Shown here piece by piece: positions 1 through 11,865 of a stretch of 64,000 nucleotides of DNA (within the stretch, counting starts at the first letter, position 1; each line of letters begins with the position of its first letter). A program made the position numbers and the translations under genes. Below the pieces are notes generated by a model. That model ran no database searches. It saw nothing but the letters and a program-made list of their open reading frames with translations, and had not been told where the DNA came from. Location of the stretch: contig NZ_AMRK01000004.1 in assembly GCF_000299875.1 (NCBI RefSeq), forward strand, positions 334,228-398,227, in the 5' to 3' direction. The DNA comes from Celeribacter baekdonensis B30. GTDB lineage: Bacteria > Pseudomonadota > Alphaproteobacteria > Rhodobacterales > Rhodobacteraceae.

Positions 1-1
1 G

Positions 2-577
2 GTTCAGTCTGAGCAGCCTCAGGCCCAGCAGATTCAGGCCGAGCAGATCTTTCCGATTTTGGCCTTTGACCGGGCCCGGATCATAGCGCAAAGTCAGATG
101 GGCGTGGCGCTCGAAGCCCAGATCGAGTCGGAACGTGCCGCTCTTTTGGCGGAGAACGACCAAATCTACGCCGATCTGGAAGCCGAAGAGCAGGAAATCT
201 CCGACCAACGCAAGATGATGAGCGAAGAGGCCTTTCGCGCCCGCGCTGCCGAGTTTGACGCCAAAGTCACCGAGGTGCGCGCGCAACAGGACGAAAAGGC
301 GCAAGCGGTGCAACGCCTCTATGACAGCGCGTTGGAAGAGATGGAGACCGAGATGAACACGGTCCTGACCCGTGTCGCGCGCGATCTTGGGGCGGTGGTG
401 GTGTTTGAACGGCAACAGGTGTATCTGATGTCCGGTTCGATTGATGTCACAAAAGTTGTCATTGATCGGCTGGATGCGATTCAGGCCCAGCGTGACGCCG
501 CCACGGCCACAGCGCCCAAAGAGCCGCCCGCAGAAGACGCAGAAACGCAAGACACCCAACCCAAAACCGCTGACTAG
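2..577 (+). CDS. OmpH/Skp-family periplasmic chaperone, 3' part
   Basis: This is the C-terminal part of an OmpH/Skp-like protein; the reading frame is open to the left edge, so the true start and signal peptide lie outside the window. The family forms trimeric periplasmic 'jellyfish' chaperones that hold unfolded outer-membrane proteins on the way to BamA. The visible protein begins with the beta-strand that usually follows the signal peptide (FPILAFDRARI), then a long charged, Glu/Gln/Ala-rich coiled-coil region, then a second hydrophobic strand (VARDLGAVVVFERQQVYLM) and a low-complexity acidic tail. A TTG near position 59 could be read as a start, but it would cut into the conserved first strand. 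It is followed by fabZ and lpxA, the usual envelope-biogenesis neighbourhood (bamA-skp-fabZ-lpxA). Family assignment is by pattern and context. Confidence 0.85.
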   Translation, partial: VQSEQPQAQQIQAEQIFPILAFDRARIIAQSQMGVALEAQIESERAALLAENDQIYADLEAEEQEISDQRKMMSEEAFRARAAEFDAKVTEVRAQQDEKAQAVQRLYDSALEEMETEMNTVLTRVARDLGAVVVFERQQVYLMSGSIDVTKVVIDRLDAIQAQRDAATATAPKEPPAEDAETQDTQPKTAD

Positions 578-737
578 GCCTGAGGCGTCCACACCGCTTG
601 TCACCGCGGGGCGCTGTTGGTAGAAAACGGGACGAATTTTATGCCAGACTGGCACATGGGACCGATCTGGCCCGTATGCTTGGACCCGGCGTCGCGTGAC
701 ACAGATAAAGATAAGATCAAAGGCCGAGGGAAGAGAT

Positions 738-1202
738 ATGACGGACCATCTGAAAACCGCCGATATTGATTTGATTCAACGGATTTTGCCGCATCGCTAT
801 CCGTTTTTGTTGGTGGATCGGGTGATCGACATCGACACCAGCACCGGTTGCACCGGCATCAAAAACGTCACTTTCAATGAACCGCATTTCACCGGGCATT
901 TTCCGGGCATGCCGGTGATGCCCGGCGTGATGATTGTCGAGGCGATGGCGCAAACGGCGGCTGTGTTGGTCGGCGTGCATATGGACTTGGCCGATAAGGT
1001 GTTTAACGTGTTTTTCATGAACATCGACGGCTGTAAATTCCGCCGCAAAGTGGTGCCGGGTGATCAGCTTAAGATGCATGTCACGGTCAAACGCGGCGGT
1101 GGCAAAGTGTGGAAATTCGATGGCCGCGCCGAAGTCGATGGCGAGGTGGCCTGTGAGGCCTCGTTTACCGCGATGATGGACCTGTCTGCGTCCAACACCT
1201 GA
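738..1202 (+). CDS. fabZ: 3-hydroxyacyl-ACP dehydratase FabZ
   Basis: Cytoplasmic dehydratase that turns (3R)-hydroxyacyl-ACP into trans-2-enoyl-ACP in fatty acid elongation; it competes with LpxA for hydroxyacyl-ACP, which explains its place in an lpx operon. The 154-residue hot-dog-fold protein has the signature around [10 protein letters not shown] with the catalytic His at residue 54 and the catalytic Glu in VEAMAQ at residue 68. An upstream GTG at 696 extends the frame, but the ATG at 738 is preceded by a GAGGGAAGAG purine run and gives the normal FabZ N-terminus ([10 protein letters not shown]). lpxA follows after 14 bases, so the two are almost surely cotranscribed. Confidence 0.96.
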   Translation: MTDHLKTADIDLIQRILPHRYPFLLVDRVIDIDTSTGCTGIKNVTFNEPHFTGHFPGMPVMPGVMIVEAMAQTAAVLVGVHMDLADKVFNVFFMNIDGCKFRRKVVPGDQLKMHVTVKRGGGKVWKFDGRAEVDGEVACEASFTAMMDLSASNT

Positions 1203-1216
1203 TCAGGAGCGATCTC

Positions 1217-2017
1217 ATGAGCCTCATCGACCCAAGCGCCAAAATCCATCCCTCTTCTGTCATTGAAGAGGGGGCCGTGATTGGCGCGGGCTGCCAGATT
1301 GGCCCGTTTTGTTCGATCGGGCCTAAGGTGCGGTTGGGCGCAGGGGTGGTGATCAAATCCCATGTGGTGATCGAGGGCATGACCGAGATCGGCGACGAGA
1401 CCACGGTGTTTCAATTCGCCTCGATCGGGGCGATCCCGCAGGATTTGAAATTTAAAGGCGAAGAGACCCGCCTTGTGATCGGCAAACGCAACCGCATCCG
1501 CGAATATGTGACGATGAATCTTGGCACCGAAGGGGGCGGCGGGGTGACGCGCGTGGGCGACGATGGCTTGTTCATGGCCTGCGCCCATGTCGCCCATGAC
1601 GTCCAGATCGGGGATCGGGTGATTTTGGTCAATTCGGTCGCCGTGGCCGGGCATTGTGTGATCGAAGACGATGTGATCGTCGGCGGCCTGTCGGGCATTC
1701 ATCAATGGGTGCGGATCGGGCAGGGCGCCATCATCGGCGCGCTCTCTATGGTCACAGCCGATGTCCTGCCGCATGCGTTGGTCCAAGGTCCGCGCGCAGA
1801 ACTTGATGGGCTCAACCTTGTGGGGCTCAAACGCAAAGGCGTGGCCCGCGACGACATCAACCAGTTGCGCGCGGCGTTTCAGATGCTCAAACAGGGCGAA
1901 GGCGCGTTCAAAGATCGGGCCCAGCGACTGTCCGAAGATTTCGACAGCGATTATGTCGCCCGCATGGTGGCCTTTGTCATGGGCGACAGCGACCGCGGGT
2001 TTTTGACGCCAAAATGA
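1217..2017 (+). CDS. lpxA: UDP-N-acetylglucosamine O-acyltransferase LpxA
   Basis: Catalyses the first step of lipid A synthesis, moving a 3-hydroxyacyl chain from ACP to the 3-OH of UDP-GlcNAc in the cytoplasm. The 266-residue protein begins with several hexapeptide repeats of the left-handed beta-helix (IHPSSVIEEGAVIGAGCQIG and on), contains the HVAHDVQIGD stretch that carries the active-site His, and ends in the usual alpha-helical domain (GVARDDINQLRAAFQML). The length is normal for LpxA. The ATG has an AGGAG six bases upstream. It is part of a tight fabZ-lpxA-lpxI-lpxB run. Confidence 0.97.
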   Translation: MSLIDPSAKIHPSSVIEEGAVIGAGCQIGPFCSIGPKVRLGAGVVIKSHVVIEGMTEIGDETTVFQFASIGAIPQDLKFKGEETRLVIGKRNRIREYVTMNLGTEGGGGVTRVGDDGLFMACAHVAHDVQIGDRVILVNSVAVAGHCVIEDDVIVGGLSGIHQWVRIGQGAIIGALSMVTADVLPHALVQGPRAELDGLNLVGLKRKGVARDDINQLRAAFQMLKQGEGAFKDRAQRLSEDFDSDYVARMVAFVMGDSDRGFLTPK

Positions 2018-2027
2018 GGGTGTGCCG

Positions 2028-2846
2028 ATGACCTCCCCGGAAAGGCGCACAGAGACGCGTCCGGTCAAACGCACCGCCATCATCGCCGGATCGGGCAGCT
2101 TGCCTGTGACACTGGCGAATGCATTGGTCCATCCGGTCTATGTCACCTTCTCCGATATTCCGGTGCCCGAGGGCGCGGAACATGTTGCGGCGCGGGTCGA
2201 AAAACTCGGTAAACTCTTCAAGGACTTGAAAGCGCGCGATGTTGTGGCGGTCACGTTTGCGGGTGCCATGGCGCGGCCCAAAATAAATCCGGTGCTGATG
2301 GATCGCCATGCGCTCAAACTTGCCATGTCTTTGGGCAAGGGCGATGATGGTCTGCTGCGCGAGGTGATCTCTGTGTTTGAAACCCAAGGCTTCATGATCC
2401 GCTCCGCCACCGAGATTTGCCCGGATCTGGTGTTGGAAAAAGGCACGATTTGGGGTCGTAAACCGACCGCGCAGGATGAGGCGGATGCGGCACGGGCAAA
2501 GGCGGTTTTGGACGCGCTGTCACCCTTGGATGTCGGTCAGGGTGCGGTCTGCGCCGGGGGGCAGATGTTGGGCATCGAGACGGTGCAAGGCACGGATGCG
2601 ATGTTGGCCTATGTCGCGCAAACCCCCGATCCGCTGCGCCGCGCGCCGGGGGTGTTTGTCAAAGGCCCGAAACGTGGTCAGGACCTGCGCATCGACATGC
2701 CGACCATCGGCCCGGACACGATCACGGCGGCACATAATGCGGGCATCGGCGGGGTTGTGATCCCAGCCGGGCAGGTGATTGTTTTGGACGCGGATGCGGT
2801 CAAAGCGCGGATTGCGGAGGCGGGCATGTTCTTGAAAGCGTTATGA
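2028..2846 (+). CDS. lpxI: UDP-2,3-diacylglucosamine pyrophosphatase LpxI (DUF1009)
   Basis: LpxI hydrolyses UDP-2,3-diacylglucosamine to lipid X and UMP and is the alphaproteobacterial alternative to LpxH. The 272-residue protein shows the N-terminal Rossmann-like segment (IIAGSGSLPVTLANAL) and the conserved C-terminal catalytic domain (LRIDMPTIGPDTI, then AGIGGVVIPAGQVI). The ATG at 2028 is chosen because the GAGGG left by the lpxA stop sits seven bases upstream; a GTG at 2022 is the alternative. The position between lpxA and lpxB, with a four-base ATGA overlap into lpxB, fits the pathway order exactly. Confidence 0.93.
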   Translation: MTSPERRTETRPVKRTAIIAGSGSLPVTLANALVHPVYVTFSDIPVPEGAEHVAARVEKLGKLFKDLKARDVVAVTFAGAMARPKINPVLMDRHALKLAMSLGKGDDGLLREVISVFETQGFMIRSATEICPDLVLEKGTIWGRKPTAQDEADAARAKAVLDALSPLDVGQGAVCAGGQMLGIETVQGTDAMLAYVAQTPDPLRRAPGVFVKGPKRGQDLRIDMPTIGPDTITAAHNAGIGGVVIPAGQVIVLDADAVKARIAEAGMFLKAL

Positions 2847-3985
2847 GCCTGAAAGTCTTTGTCATTGCCGGCGAGGCCTCGGGCGACAAGCTTGGCGCGT
2901 CCTGTATGGATGCGCTGAAAACGCTCTGTGATGTGGAGTTTCGCGGTGTCGGCGGCGCGATGATGGCGGAGGCGGGGCTGGTCAGCCAATTCCCGATGTC
3001 AGAGCTTTCCCTGATGGGGATCATGGAAATCCTGCCGAAATATTTCCACCTCAAACGCCGCATTCGCGAGGTCGCCGAGGCCATTTTAGACTGGCAACCC
3101 GATGTGGTTTTGACCATTGATAGCCCGGATTTCTGCCTGCGCGTGGCCGACATCATCAAAGCCCGTTCCGACATTCGCGTCTGTCATTACGTTGCGCCCA
3201 CAGTCTGGGCGTGGCGGCCCGAACGGGCGGCGAAAATGGCCGCGCGGGTCGATCAAGTGTTGGCGCTGTTCCCGTTTGAACCGCCGTATTTCACCGGCGT
3301 TGGATTGCGCTGTGATTTTGTCGGCCACCCTGTTGTGACCGATGAGATCGCCACAGAGGCCGAGGTGACGGCCTTTCGCGAGCGACATCAGGTCGGTGAT
3401 GCGCCCTTGGTCCTGGTCCTGCCGGGCTCGCGCAAAGGCGAAGTCACGCGGCTTTCGGAGACCTTTGGCGCGACCTTGGCTTTGTTCGCCCAAACCCACC
3501 CCAGCGCCAGGATCGTTTTGCCAATGGCGCAGGGCGTCGAGGATCTGGTGCGCGAGCTGACCTCGAACTGGGCGGCGACGCCGATCCTGATCGAGGCCTC
3601 CGACCGCGCCGGGAAACGCGCCGCCTTCAAAGCCGCCGATATGGCGCTGGCGGCCTCTGGCACGGTGTCCTTGGAATTGGCGGCGAATGATACGCCGATG
3701 GTTATCGCCTATAAAATGAATTGGCTGACCCAAAAGATTGTCGAGCGCAAATTGCTGATCGACACGGTGACCTTGGTCAATCTCGTGTCCGAAACGCGGG
3801 TTGTGCCGGAGTTTTTGGCGCAGAATTGTACCCCCGAGAAAATCGCCCCGGCGCTCAGCGTCATCTTGCTGCACCCCGAGGCGCAAACCGATGCGCTCAC
3901 GGCGACGATGGAGCGGCTAGGTCGCGGCGGCGATGCCCCCGGTCTGCGCGCGGCGCGGGCGATTTTGGACGGCATCGCTGGGTAG
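2843..3985 (+). CDS. lpxB: Lipid-A-disaccharide synthase LpxB
   Basis: Glycosyltransferase (GT19) that joins lipid X and UDP-2,3-diacylglucosamine into the disaccharide of lipid A at the inner face of the cytoplasmic membrane. The 380-residue protein has the start VFVIAGEASGDKLGA, the PTVWAWRPERAAKM segment and the LVLPGSRKGEV donor-binding motif, followed by AASGTVSLELA near the C-terminus, all typical of LpxB. It overlaps lpxI by four bases (ATGA), which suggests translational coupling. It ends the lipid A run; the next gene starts about 57 bases later and is unrelated in function. Confidence 0.97.
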   Translation: MSLKVFVIAGEASGDKLGASCMDALKTLCDVEFRGVGGAMMAEAGLVSQFPMSELSLMGIMEILPKYFHLKRRIREVAEAILDWQPDVVLTIDSPDFCLRVADIIKARSDIRVCHYVAPTVWAWRPERAAKMAARVDQVLALFPFEPPYFTGVGLRCDFVGHPVVTDEIATEAEVTAFRERHQVGDAPLVLVLPGSRKGEVTRLSETFGATLALFAQTHPSARIVLPMAQGVEDLVRELTSNWAATPILIEASDRAGKRAAFKAADMALAASGTVSLELAANDTPMVIAYKMNWLTQKIVERKLLIDTVTLVNLVSETRVVPEFLAQNCTPEKIAPALSVILLHPEAQTDALTATMERLGRGGDAPGLRAARAILDGIAG

Positions 3986-4042
3986 CTCTGGATCAACGAC
4001 AGATGGCCCGCCCTGCGCTATACTGTTTACTGGAGGTCCGAT

Positions 4043-4306
4043 ATGATCCGTTTTATTGCCCTGATGATGCTGATGACCCTGCCGCTTTACGCCGATCCAC
4101 TGGGCGATGCGGAGCAGGGGGCGATGATCTATACCCAATCCTGCGCCCGCTGCCATCGCGATGTGGCCCAGCTTGATTTATCGCAGGCGACGCCAGAGGA
4201 TTTGACGCTTTTTCTGACCCGTCACCGCACGCGGTCGGATCAGGATCGGGCGGATTTGGTCGCCTATCTTTTGCCTCAGTCGCCCCCTGAAGACCTCAGC
4301 GAATAG
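4043..4306 (+). CDS. Small periplasmic c-type cytochrome
   Basis: An 87-residue protein with a short signal peptide (about residues 1-17, hydrophobic, ending near LYADP) and one CxxCH haem site (CARCH, Cys34, Cys37, His38). Such small mono-haem cytochromes carry electrons in the periplasm, but the partner cannot be told from the sequence. There is no clear Met ligand after the haem motif in a conserved setting, so the second axial ligand is uncertain. An AGGTCC-like site precedes the ATG. Its stop codon overlaps the stop of the convergent LprI-like gene by 11 bases. Function beyond cytochrome c is not assignable. Confidence 0.8.
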   Translation: MIRFIALMMLMTLPLYADPLGDAEQGAMIYTQSCARCHRDVAQLDLSQATPEDLTLFLTRHRTRSDQDRADLVAYLLPQSPPEDLSE

Positions 4307-4676
4307 TGTGGCGCAGCTCCGTCTCACGCGCGCGAGTCAGTTCAATCCGGCAGGACCGGATCGCGATTCCCGTGCCCGACCCACCGCCATAGGTGCTGCC
4401 GATAAAGTCACATTGCGCAGCGCGGTAGGTCTCCCACGCCGTTTGTGCCGCCTCCAAGGCAGGCAGGGCAACAGAACGTTCGGTGATCTCGTCCAACTCT
4501 GCCGCTGAGGCGCGGGCAAAGCCGAGGATGGTTTGCATCGACTGCTCCGCCGCGTCCTCTTGCAGGGCAAGGCAGTCGGCGATCTCAACCTGAGAGCCGC
4601 CCCCGCATTCGCCCACCGGATCAGACAGCGCCGCTGTTGGAAAAGCCGCCATCAAAGCCAGCGCCAGCGCTCGCAT
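4296..4676 (-). CDS. LprI-like (DUF1311) secreted protein
   Basis: A 126-residue protein with a signal peptide (MRALALALMAAFPTAALSD) and a mature part with the spaced cysteines and the QTAWETYRAAQCDF stretch of the LprI/DUF1311 family, whose members include a mycobacterial lysozyme-inhibitor lipoprotein. There is no lipobox here, so it is predicted to be soluble in the periplasm. The frame stays open upstream into mnmA, but the ATG at 4676 starts exactly at the signal peptide and lies one base after the mnmA stop, so the two genes are probably cotranscribed. The real substrate is unknown. Confidence 0.82.
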   Translation of the reverse strand: MRALALALMAAFPTAALSDPVGECGGGSQVEIADCLALQEDAAEQSMQTILGFARASAAELDEITERSVALPALEAAQTAWETYRAAQCDFIGSTYGGGSGTGIAIRSCRIELTRARETELRHTIR

Positions 4677-4677
4677 C

Positions 4678-5823
4678 TCAATAGCCCCGCCAAATCCAGC
4701 CACCGCCAAAGATGCGCGGGCTGTCGGTGTCGTAGAACACGCAGGCCTGACCGGGCGAGACGCCTTCTTCGGCGACAAACAATTCGACCTCGGCTTCGGT
4801 GTCCGAGATCGGCCGGATGATTGCATCACGCGGTGGCCGGGTCGAGCGCACGCGCACCGCCACATGCCATTCGGCGCGTGAGGTAAAGGGCTCATCACCC
4901 AGCCAATTGATTTCGCGCACCGGAATTTTGCGGGTGGCGAGCATGTCTTTTGGCCCAACGACGACCTGTTTTTTGTCGACATCGAGTTTGACCACATAGA
5001 GCGGATCGGCCAAGCCGCCGATGCCCAGCCCGCGGCGTTGCCCGATGGTGTAATGAATCACCCCATTATGGCTGCCCAACACATTGCCCTCGGGATCGAC
5101 AATGTCGCCGGGATCGGCGGCACCGGGGCGCAGTTTTTCGATCACCTGCGCGTAATTGCCGTTTGGCACAAAACAAATGTCTTGGCTGTCGGGCTTGTCC
5201 GCCACGCTCAACCCGTATTTCGCCGCCAAGGCGCGGGTCGCATCCTTTGAGGGCAAATGGCCCAGCGGGAAGCGCAAATAGTCGAGCTGTTCGGGCTTGG
5301 TCGAGAACAGGAAATAGCTCTGATCGCGGTTCGCATCCGCCGCCGAATGCAGCTCTGGTCCGTTTGCCCCCATCACGCGTTGGATATAATGACCCGTTGC
5401 CATGCAATCGGCATCCAGATCCTTGGCGGTTTCCAACAGGTCCTTGAACTTCACCCGCTCGTTGCAGCGGATGCAGGGCACAGGCGTGGCCCCGGCCAGA
5501 TAGCTGTCGGCAAACTCGTCAATCACCGCGTCTTTGAACACGTTTTCATAGTCGAGCACATAGTGGGGAAAGCCCATTTCTTCGGCCACACGCCGCGCGT
5601 CATGAATGTCGCGCCCCGCGCAACACGCGCCTTTCTTGGCCAAAGCGGCGCCATGATCATAAAGCTGAAGCGTGACACCGATGACATCATAGCCCTCTTC
5701 GGCCAGCTGCGCGGCCACCACAGAGCTATCGACACCGCCCGACATCGCCACAACGACGCGGGTGTCTTGGGGGGCTTTGGCAAAGCCTAAAGAGTTCAGC
5801 GGGAGAGCGCCGTCATGAGACAT
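4678..5823 (-). CDS. mnmA: tRNA 2-thiouridylase MnmA
   Basis: Makes 2-thiouridine at wobble position 34 of tRNA-Lys, -Glu and -Gln using ATP and sulfur relayed from a cysteine desulfurase. The 381-residue protein carries the ATP-pyrophosphatase PP-loop (AMSGGVDSS near residue 30), the [15 protein letters not shown] segment, a [10 protein letters not shown] motif with the catalytic Cys, and the second catalytic Cys in SQDICFV. The longer open frame begins upstream, but the ATG at 5823 has an AAGGA site seven bases before it and gives the normal N-terminus. A promoter-like pair of hexamers sits upstream (see 5850-5879). Confidence 0.96.
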   Translation of the reverse strand: MSHDGALPLNSLGFAKAPQDTRVVVAMSGGVDSSVVAAQLAEEGYDVIGVTLQLYDHGAALAKKGACCAGRDIHDARRVAEEMGFPHYVLDYENVFKDAVIDEFADSYLAGATPVPCIRCNERVKFKDLLETAKDLDADCMATGHYIQRVMGANGPELHSAADANRDQSYFLFSTKPEQLDYLRFPLGHLPSKDATRALAAKYGLSVADKPDSQDICFVPNGNYAQVIEKLRPGAADPGDIVDPEGNVLGSHNGVIHYTIGQRRGLGIGGLADPLYVVKLDVDKKQVVVGPKDMLATRKIPVREINWLGDEPFTSRAEWHVAVRVRSTRPPRDAIIRPISDTEAEVELFVAEEGVSPGQACVFYDTDSPRIFGGGWIWRGY

Positions 5824-5849
5824 GAACAAATCCTTTCGGGAATAGGAGC

Positions 5850-5879
5850 ATAATATAGGAAAATACGACCTATTCTCAA
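5850..5879 (-). promoter_or_regulatory. Predicted mnmA promoter
   Basis: On the minus strand a TTGAGA (-35, 5879-5874) and a TATTAT (-10, 5855-5850) are separated by 18 bases, close to the sigma-70 consensus, and lie about 27 bases before the mnmA ATG. The same stretch is bounded by an inverted repeat GAATAGG (5840-5846) and CCTATTC (5869-5875), which could be an operator. Confidence 0.55.
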
Positions 5880-5948
5880 GAGGCGGTTTCACCCCCCATT
5901 AAGGGAGTTGTTGCAAAAGAGGGGTGCAATTTAACGAAGGGTGAGCCC

Positions 5949-6227
5949 ATGTATCTGAAAAAAGTCGATGGACCGCGCGCGGTGACCCTGCCGGATGGGT
6001 CGATTATGACCCGTGCTGACCTGCCTCCGGCAGAAACGCGCCGCTGGGTGGCGTCGCGCAAGGCTTCGGTTGTCAAAGGTGTTGTGTTTGGGTTGATTCC
6101 CCAAACCGAGGCGCTGAAACTCTATGGATTGTCCGAAGAAGAGTTCAATTCCTGGAAAAATGCCATTTCTGAGTATGGGGAAGCGGCGCTAAAGGCCACT
6201 GCGGTACAAAAATATAGACAACCCTGA
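5949..6227 (+). CDS. sciP: CtrA inhibitor SciP (DUF1153)
   Basis: A 92-residue helix-turn-helix-like protein of the DUF1153 family. In Caulobacter SciP binds CtrA at promoters and blocks recruitment of RNA polymerase, and it also binds DNA itself. The whole protein matches the family length and pattern: YLKKVDGPRAVTLPDGS at the N-terminus, TRWVASRKASVVKGV-like region (here RRWVASRKASVVKGV) and EALKLYGLSEEEFNSW as the recognition helix area. GTG-free start: the ATG at 5949 has a GAAGGGTGAG site. It lies directly upstream of ctrA in the same direction, which strengthens the assignment; whether the two share a transcript is not shown, as the 117-base gap holds its own CtrA-like box. Confidence 0.9.
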   Translation: MYLKKVDGPRAVTLPDGSIMTRADLPPAETRRWVASRKASVVKGVVFGLIPQTEALKLYGLSEEEFNSWKNAISEYGEAALKATAVQKYRQP

Positions 6228-6254
6228 GTTGAAAATGCGAAAAGGTTAAAATTG

Positions 6255-6270
6255 GTAACGTGTAGTTAAC
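6255..6270 (+). promoter_or_regulatory. Candidate CtrA box upstream of ctrA
   Basis: The sequence reads GTAA, seven bases, then TTAAC, one mismatch from the CtrA consensus TTAA-N7-TTAA(C). A further TTAA half-site lies at 6246-6249. The box is about 75 bases before the ctrA ATG, suitable for autoregulation as known in Caulobacter. The site was found by eye; binding is inferred. Confidence 0.6.
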
Positions 6271-6344
6271 CATTTTTGACCATCTTCCTAAGGAGCGAAC
6301 GCAACAAGAACGCTTATGAGAAGATAGCAACGGAGATTTAGGGT

Positions 6345-7064
6345 ATGCGTATTTTGCTGGTTGAAGACGACCCCACCACCTCGAAAAGCATCGAACTGAT
6401 GTTGTCGCATGCGAATCTAAACGTCTACACGACCGATTTGGGTGAAGAGGGCATCGATCTCGCCAAACTTTATGATTACGATTTGATCCTTTTGGATCTC
6501 GGCCTGCCGGATATGAACGGTCACGACGTGCTACGTCAATTGCGCTTGGCCCGTGTTGATACGCCGATCTTGATCCTCTCTGGTGCCGATGACACCGAAA
6601 ATAAGATCAAGGGATTCGGATTTGGGGCCGACGATTACCTCACCAAACCGTTCCACCGCGAAGAATTGGTCGCCCGTATCCATGCGATCATCCGCCGCTC
6701 CAAAGGCCATTCGCAATCCATCATCCGCACCGGTAAAATCGAGGTCAATCTCGATGCGAAAACCGTGTCTGTCGGCGGTAAACCCGTGCATCTGACCGGC
6801 AAAGAGTATCAAATGCTCGAATTGCTGTCGTTGCGCAAAGGCACTACGCTCACCAAGGAAATGTTTCTCAACCACCTTTACGGCGGTATGGATGAGCCGG
6901 AACTCAAAATCATCGACGTCTTTATCTGTAAATTGCGCAAAAAACTGGCCAATGCCACCGATGGCGACAATTACATCGAAACCGTTTGGGGCCGTGGCTA
7001 TGTTCTGCGCGACCCGGAACCCTCTGCAGGCGGTATGGATGAACAACTGGCCATGGGCGCATAA
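6345..7064 (+). CDS. ctrA: Cell-cycle response regulator CtrA
   Basis: OmpR-family response regulator that controls cell-cycle, motility and related genes in alphaproteobacteria; in Rhodobacterales it mainly affects flagella, gene-transfer agents and differentiation. The 239-residue protein has an N-terminal receiver with acidic pocket VEDDP and phospho-acceptor Asp51 ([13 protein letters not shown]), the conserved Lys101 (LTKPF), and a C-terminal winged helix (residues about 125-225, ending in [12 protein letters not shown]). It ends in ...AMGA; Caulobacter CtrA ends in AA and is a ClpXP substrate, so the last Ala may still serve as part of a degron. It is near identical in pattern to known CtrA through the HTH. 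The ATG has a GGAGAT site. Confidence 0.96.
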   Translation: MRILLVEDDPTTSKSIELMLSHANLNVYTTDLGEEGIDLAKLYDYDLILLDLGLPDMNGHDVLRQLRLARVDTPILILSGADDTENKIKGFGFGADDYLTKPFHREELVARIHAIIRRSKGHSQSIIRTGKIEVNLDAKTVSVGGKPVHLTGKEYQMLELLSLRKGTTLTKEMFLNHLYGGMDEPELKIIDVFICKLRKKLANATDGDNYIETVWGRGYVLRDPEPSAGGMDEQLAMGA

Positions 7065-7125
7065 CCCCCGACCAGTTCTCAGCTCAGGCCTCTGTGTGAT
7101 GGTGGGTGCTGCCTGAATGTGATGA

Positions 7126-11429
<4,304 letters not shown>

Positions 11430-11556
11430 TAGATTTTAACGCAGGTGGATTTCATTTTGTTCGCGAATGTTCTTAAAAAGTTCTTTACATGGATCTTTGA
11501 AAATGAGAACAAAGTGGCAACACATCATTAACCAACCTGTCTCAAAGGATGCTCAC

Positions 11557-11679
11557 ATGATCAAGGACCTCAAATCCGTTGCCACCCGGTCGCAAGGAAC
11601 ACTGGTACAAGACATGATCGGTGCGATCGCACTTTTGGTCATCCTCTTGGGTGGGTTGAGCCTACCGGCCTTGGTGTAA
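11557..11679 (+). CDS. 40-residue single-pass membrane peptide, unknown function
   Basis: A short open frame coding for 40 residues: a charged N-terminal part (MIKDLKSVATRSQGTLVQDM) and one hydrophobic helix (IGAIALLVILLGGLSLPAL). An AAAGGA ribosome site lies seven bases before the ATG and a strong terminator follows at 11806-11840, so it resembles a real transcription unit. The frame can be extended back to 11467, but the extension has no ribosome site. No function can be given; the shape is that of a small membrane-bound regulator or toxin-like peptide. Confidence 0.55.
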   Translation: MIKDLKSVATRSQGTLVQDMIGAIALLVILLGGLSLPALV

Positions 11680-11805
11680 CGCCCATCTTCGTTTGCCTCA
11701 GATCTGATCTCCAACCCGCAGCCCAATCTTGGGTCTGACATTTACCTGTTCCCGTCAGTGATGGTCCCTCATCCCATCAACCCCGCGGGTCTCAGATCGT
11801 ACTTC

Positions 11806-11840
11806 CCGCCGCCTTCTTTTGAAGTGCGGCGGATTTTTTT
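11806..11840 (+). terminator. Factor-independent terminator after the small peptide gene
   Basis: CCGCCGCCTTC and GAAGTGCGGCGG form a long stem around a TTTT loop (left arm from 11806, right arm ending near 11832), followed by seven T residues on the plus strand. It separates the small peptide unit from the convergent chemoreceptor gene. Confidence 0.85.
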
Positions 11841-11865
11841 AGCGCGCTAAGGTTGGGGGGATGCG

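Noticed and set aside
11430..11445. TTAG-N6-TTAAC after recG as a further CtrA box
   Set aside because: The spacer is six bases, not seven, and one half-site differs, so it is below the standard used for the two reported boxes.
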